From CBDULX01 sp965368175 (GTDB lineage Bacteria > Pseudomonadota > Gammaproteobacteria > SZUA-229): DNA of 17,467 bases. Location: assembly GCA_965368175.1 (NCBI GenBank), contig CBDULX010000040.1, positions 1 to 17,467 on the forward strand, in the 5' to 3' direction. A model generated the notes under the pieces. It was not told the DNA's origin. It did not search any database and saw only the letters and a list, made by a program, of their open reading frames with translations. Below, piece after piece: positions 15,165 through 17,467 of this stretch; within the stretch, counting starts at the first letter, position 1; every line of letters begins with the position of its first letter. Made by a program: the position numbers and the translations under genes.

Positions 15165-15833
15165 ATGAAATTATTAATTATAGAGGACTCTGTGCGTCTC
15201 AGGCAGTCACTGAAAGCCGGCTTCAAGCGCCTGGGATATGCGACAGATGATACCGGCGATGGCAAACAAGGCCTGAGCTTTGCCATGATTAATGACTACG
15301 ATGTCATCATCCTGGATCTCATGCTGCCATCAATGGATGGCTTGAGCATTCTTGAGCAGTTGCGTGATCATCGTAAAAACACCAATGTACTGATCTTATC
15401 AGCCAGAGACCAGGTTGAAGACCGCATCAAAGGCCTCAACCTGGGAGCCGATGATTACATGGTAAAACCCTTCTCCTTCGATGAATTGCACGCCCGGCTA
15501 CTGACCCTGGTCAGGCGCATGCACGACATCAAGTCACCCCACATCAACCTTGGGCAACTCACAATCGATACCACCATGTGCCAGGCCAACGTCAATCAAC
15601 AGCCACTGGAACTGACACCAAAAGAATACCTGATCCTTGAGCACCTCGCCCTCAACCAGGGTCGAGTCATCAGCTATGACTCTATGGAAAACCAGCTATA
15701 TTCCAGTGTTGAAGCGGTAACCCGAAATACCCTGGAAGCCCATGTCAGTGCCCTGCGTAAAAAACTCAAGCAGGCCCAGTTACCTGATTTACTCAAAACC
15801 AAACGTGGTTTTGGTTATTACATCGAAAAATAA
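15165..15833 (+). CDS. Two-component response regulator, OmpR/PhoB family
   Basis: A 222-residue DNA-binding regulator. The receiver domain (1-115) has the acidic pair Glu7-Asp8, phosphoacceptor Asp51 (ILDLMLPSMDG), Ser79 and Lys101 in MVKPFSFDEL. The C-terminal winged helix (about 125-220) shows LTPKEYLILEHLA and the recognition-helix stretch TRNTLEAHVSALRKKL, ending in TKRGFGYYI. The start has no strong ribosome site. The stop overlaps the kinase start by one base (TAATG), so the two are co-translated. Closest in style to the QseB/PmrA/TctD group; the target genes are unknown. Confidence 0.95.
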   Translation: MKLLIIEDSVRLRQSLKAGFKRLGYATDDTGDGKQGLSFAMINDYDVIILDLMLPSMDGLSILEQLRDHRKNTNVLILSARDQVEDRIKGLNLGADDYMVKPFSFDELHARLLTLVRRMHDIKSPHINLGQLTIDTTMCQANVNQQPLELTPKEYLILEHLALNQGRVISYDSMENQLYSSVEAVTRNTLEAHVSALRKKLKQAQLPDLLKTKRGFGYYIEK

Positions 15834-17257
15834 TGACTTCCTATTCCATAGAAAACCAGCTGGGCAAACGCATCATAATTGCAACCGGACTGGTATTTCT
15901 ACTCGTCGCTATCACGGCCGATATCGCCATAATTAGCTGGCTTGAAAAAGAATATGATGCCAACTTGCATGCCAAAGCCAAAACCCTGGTCACCCTGACC
16001 AAAGACCTGGACGATGGCGTCGATTTTGACTTCGCCGAAGAATTCATGCCTGAATATGGCATTTCAGACTCATCCGAATATTTTGAATTATGGACCCATG
16101 ACGAAGGCGTGTTCGAACGCTCAGACTCACTATTAGATAATGATTTGCCTTATCTGGGCCTTGAACAGCAGGGATACGCTTTTCAGGATTTGCCGCTGAT
16201 CGACAGCCGACAGGGTCGCATGATCCAGATTGTCTTCCTACCACAGATACCCGAAGACGAAGACCGCACCCCCGAGCGACTGGCTGCGCAAAAACTTATG
16301 ACCCTTGCCGTGGCCAGGGAACGCGAAAGCCTGGACCAGCTCATTACTCGCACTCACCTGGCTCTTAGCATCAGTTCCATTTTGATACTGTTGATTATCT
16401 ACAGCCTGGTGAAAATCACCGTGAGAAATGAATTACAACCTCTGCGGGTAATAAAAGAACAGATTAAAATACTGGATGCCGACAATCTTTCTTCCCGCAT
16501 CAATATAGACTCACCGCCGGATGAATTGCTCGATGTCATCACTCAATTCAACCAGCTAATATCCCGCCTTGAACTATCTTTCACCCGGGAGCAACGTTTT
16601 AGCTCCGATGTCGCCCACGAATTGCGCACGCCTATTGCCGAGCTCAAGTCAATGGCTGAAGTGGCCTTAAAATGGCCGAATGATATCAGGCTCAGTAATA
16701 AGTTTTATACCGGTGTGCTGGAATCCAGTAGCCAGATGCAGAAACTGGTAAACAATTTGCTGGCACTGGCACGTTGTGAAAAAGGACTGATCGAACTCGA
16801 ACCAGGAGAAACCTGCCTGAACACATTAGTTGAAAACAGCATTCAACACCATCAACAGGCGATATCTGCCAGGAAACTAAAACTGGTATCTAACATACCG
16901 AAAAAACTAAATATTATTACCAGCGTCACTGAATTCGAACAGATTATTAATAATTTAATTGCAAATGCCATTGAGTACAGCCCGGAAAACACAGAGATAA
17001 ATCTGTCACTCTCCACCAGTAATAATTTTTCAACACTCTACATCGTTAACACCGCAGAAGATTTAACAGCAGAAGACCTGCCCCTCATGTTTGACCGACT
17101 CTGGCGTAAAAGCAAATCCAGGTCCTCATCGATGAATTCAGGCCTGGGACTTTCATTAGTTAAAGCATATGCAGAATTATTAAAACTCGATATCAAAATC
17201 GAATTATCCGACCAGAAACAGCTCCAGGTCAGCATCGGTAAAATTTCAACGATATAG
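15833..17257 (+). CDS. Two-component sensor histidine kinase
   Basis: A 474-residue inner-membrane kinase paired with the preceding regulator. It has TM1 at about 14-36, an acidic periplasmic sensor region of about 135 residues (37-172), TM2 at about 175-197 and HAMP at about 197-250. The HisKA box is FSSDVAHELRTPIAELKS with His262, followed by a HATPase_c domain with N-box NNLIANAIEYSP (373-384) and G2 box NSGLGLSLVKAYAEL (435-449). The usual DxGxG G1 box is replaced by VNTAEDL (405-411), as in some QseC/TctE-like kinases, followed by LPLMFDRLWRK. The sensor region has no motif I can name, so the signal is unknown; it is rich in Asp and Glu, which could fit a cation or cationic-peptide signal (speculation). 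Confidence 0.95.
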   Translation: MTSYSIENQLGKRIIIATGLVFLLVAITADIAIISWLEKEYDANLHAKAKTLVTLTKDLDDGVDFDFAEEFMPEYGISDSSEYFELWTHDEGVFERSDSLLDNDLPYLGLEQQGYAFQDLPLIDSRQGRMIQIVFLPQIPEDEDRTPERLAAQKLMTLAVARERESLDQLITRTHLALSISSILILLIIYSLVKITVRNELQPLRVIKEQIKILDADNLSSRINIDSPPDELLDVITQFNQLISRLELSFTREQRFSSDVAHELRTPIAELKSMAEVALKWPNDIRLSNKFYTGVLESSSQMQKLVNNLLALARCEKGLIELEPGETCLNTLVENSIQHHQQAISARKLKLVSNIPKKLNIITSVTEFEQIINNLIANAIEYSPENTEINLSLSTSNNFSTLYIVNTAEDLTAEDLPLMFDRLWRKSKSRSSSMNSGLGLSLVKAYAELLKLDIKIELSDQKQLQVSIGKISTI

Positions 17258-17286
17258 AAGGACAGGCATTCTATTAAGGAGATTCA

Positions 17287-17356
17287 GGAGCCTGATAATA
17301 AGTGTTTTTTGTCATCCCGACTGATAGGGACGAAATGACAGGTTAATCAGAGCTCC
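17287..17356. repeat. Inverted-repeat unit, possible third copy of the element family
   Basis: GGAGCCTGAT (17287-17296) pairs with ATCAGAGCTCC (17346-17356) with one bulge. The right end, read in reverse complement, begins GGGAGCTCTGATTAA, close to the ends of the 14894-15045 element. It encloses the TGTCAT palindrome at 17310-17340. It may be a degraded or nested copy. Confidence 0.35.
17310..17340. repeat. TGTCAT...ATGACA intergenic palindrome, copy 2
   Basis: The arms TGTCAT (17310-17315) and ATGACA (17335-17340) flank a centre with CCC and GGG. In reverse complement it resembles the unit at 53-77, sharing TGTCATTTCG and the terminal ATGACA. It follows a run of T at 17305-17310. Probably a dispersed intergenic repeat; a transcript-end hairpin for the kinase gene is possible. 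Confidence 0.45.
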
Positions 17357-17412
17357 CTTGGCAGGAATTATTGATATTAATAGCAATTCATTTACTTTTG
17401 GAGGTAATTGAT

Positions 17413-17467
17413 ATGAAACATATATCCTGCACTGTACTTACCCTGGCTTTAGTTGCTGGCCTGATAC
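17413..17467 (+). CDS. Start of a probably exported protein (cut by window end)
   Basis: The ATG at 17413 is preceded by GGAGG at 17400-17404, a strong ribosome site. The 18 visible codons read MKHISCTVLTLALVAGLI, a charged start followed by a hydrophobic core, which looks like a signal peptide. The rest is outside the window, so no function can be given. Its position after a two-component pair makes it a candidate target or partner. Confidence 0.65.
   Translation, partial: MKHISCTVLTLALVAGLI

Noticed and set aside
1..17467. CRISPR array, tRNA, rRNA, prophage or full insertion sequence
   Set aside because: I saw no regularly spaced repeats, no tRNA or rRNA-like sequence, and no transposase, integrase or phage genes.

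Overview
The window is chromosomal DNA of moderate GC from a bacterium that is most likely a gammaproteobacterium. The main evidence is the gene order miaB - phoH-like (ybeZ) - ybeY - corC (ybeX) - lnt, which is the E. coli order, and the E. coli-like sequences of MenB, MenD, MenF and the EmrE-type transporter. I cannot name a genus.

Layout. 1-541 is an intergenic patchwork of repeats: a palindrome, a TGTCAT palindrome, a degenerate REP-like unit and a 92-bp MITE-like element. 542-6342 (+) is a tightly packed menaquinone operon, menF-menD-menB-menA-menC, with neighbours abutting or overlapping. 6322-12932 (-) is a second packed operon read toward it, miaB-ybeZ-ybeY-corC-lnt-menE. Its last gene, menE, overlaps the 3' end of menC by 21 nt. 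13120-13455 (+) is a small multidrug-resistance transporter. 13606-13950 (-) is a small protein of unknown function. 14160-14727 (+) is a cold-shock protein followed by a small RRM protein. 14728-15164 is a spacer holding a second MITE-like element. 15165-17257 (+) is a two-component system. From 17413 a new gene with a signal-peptide-like start begins and is cut by the window end.

How the genes work together. MenF makes isochorismate, MenD adds the succinyl moiety, MenC makes o-succinylbenzoate, MenE activates it with CoA, MenB closes the naphthoate ring and MenA prenylates it. MenH, the DHNA-CoA thioesterase and the final methyltransferase (UbiE/MenG) are not in the window and must be encoded elsewhere or replaced. 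MenE has been relocated to the end of the tRNA/ribosome/envelope maintenance operon. The csp/RRM pair looks like a cold-responsive RNA-binding module. The response regulator and kinase overlap by one base and probably act as a pair on an unknown signal.

I found no clearly new multi-gene system. The most notable points are: a family of short inverted-repeat elements with related ends at 345-436, 14894-15045 and about 17287-17357; a MenF with Asp where the catalytic Glu is expected and an unresolved N-terminus beside one of those elements; a divergent MenE; and the menC/menE tail-to-tail overlap.
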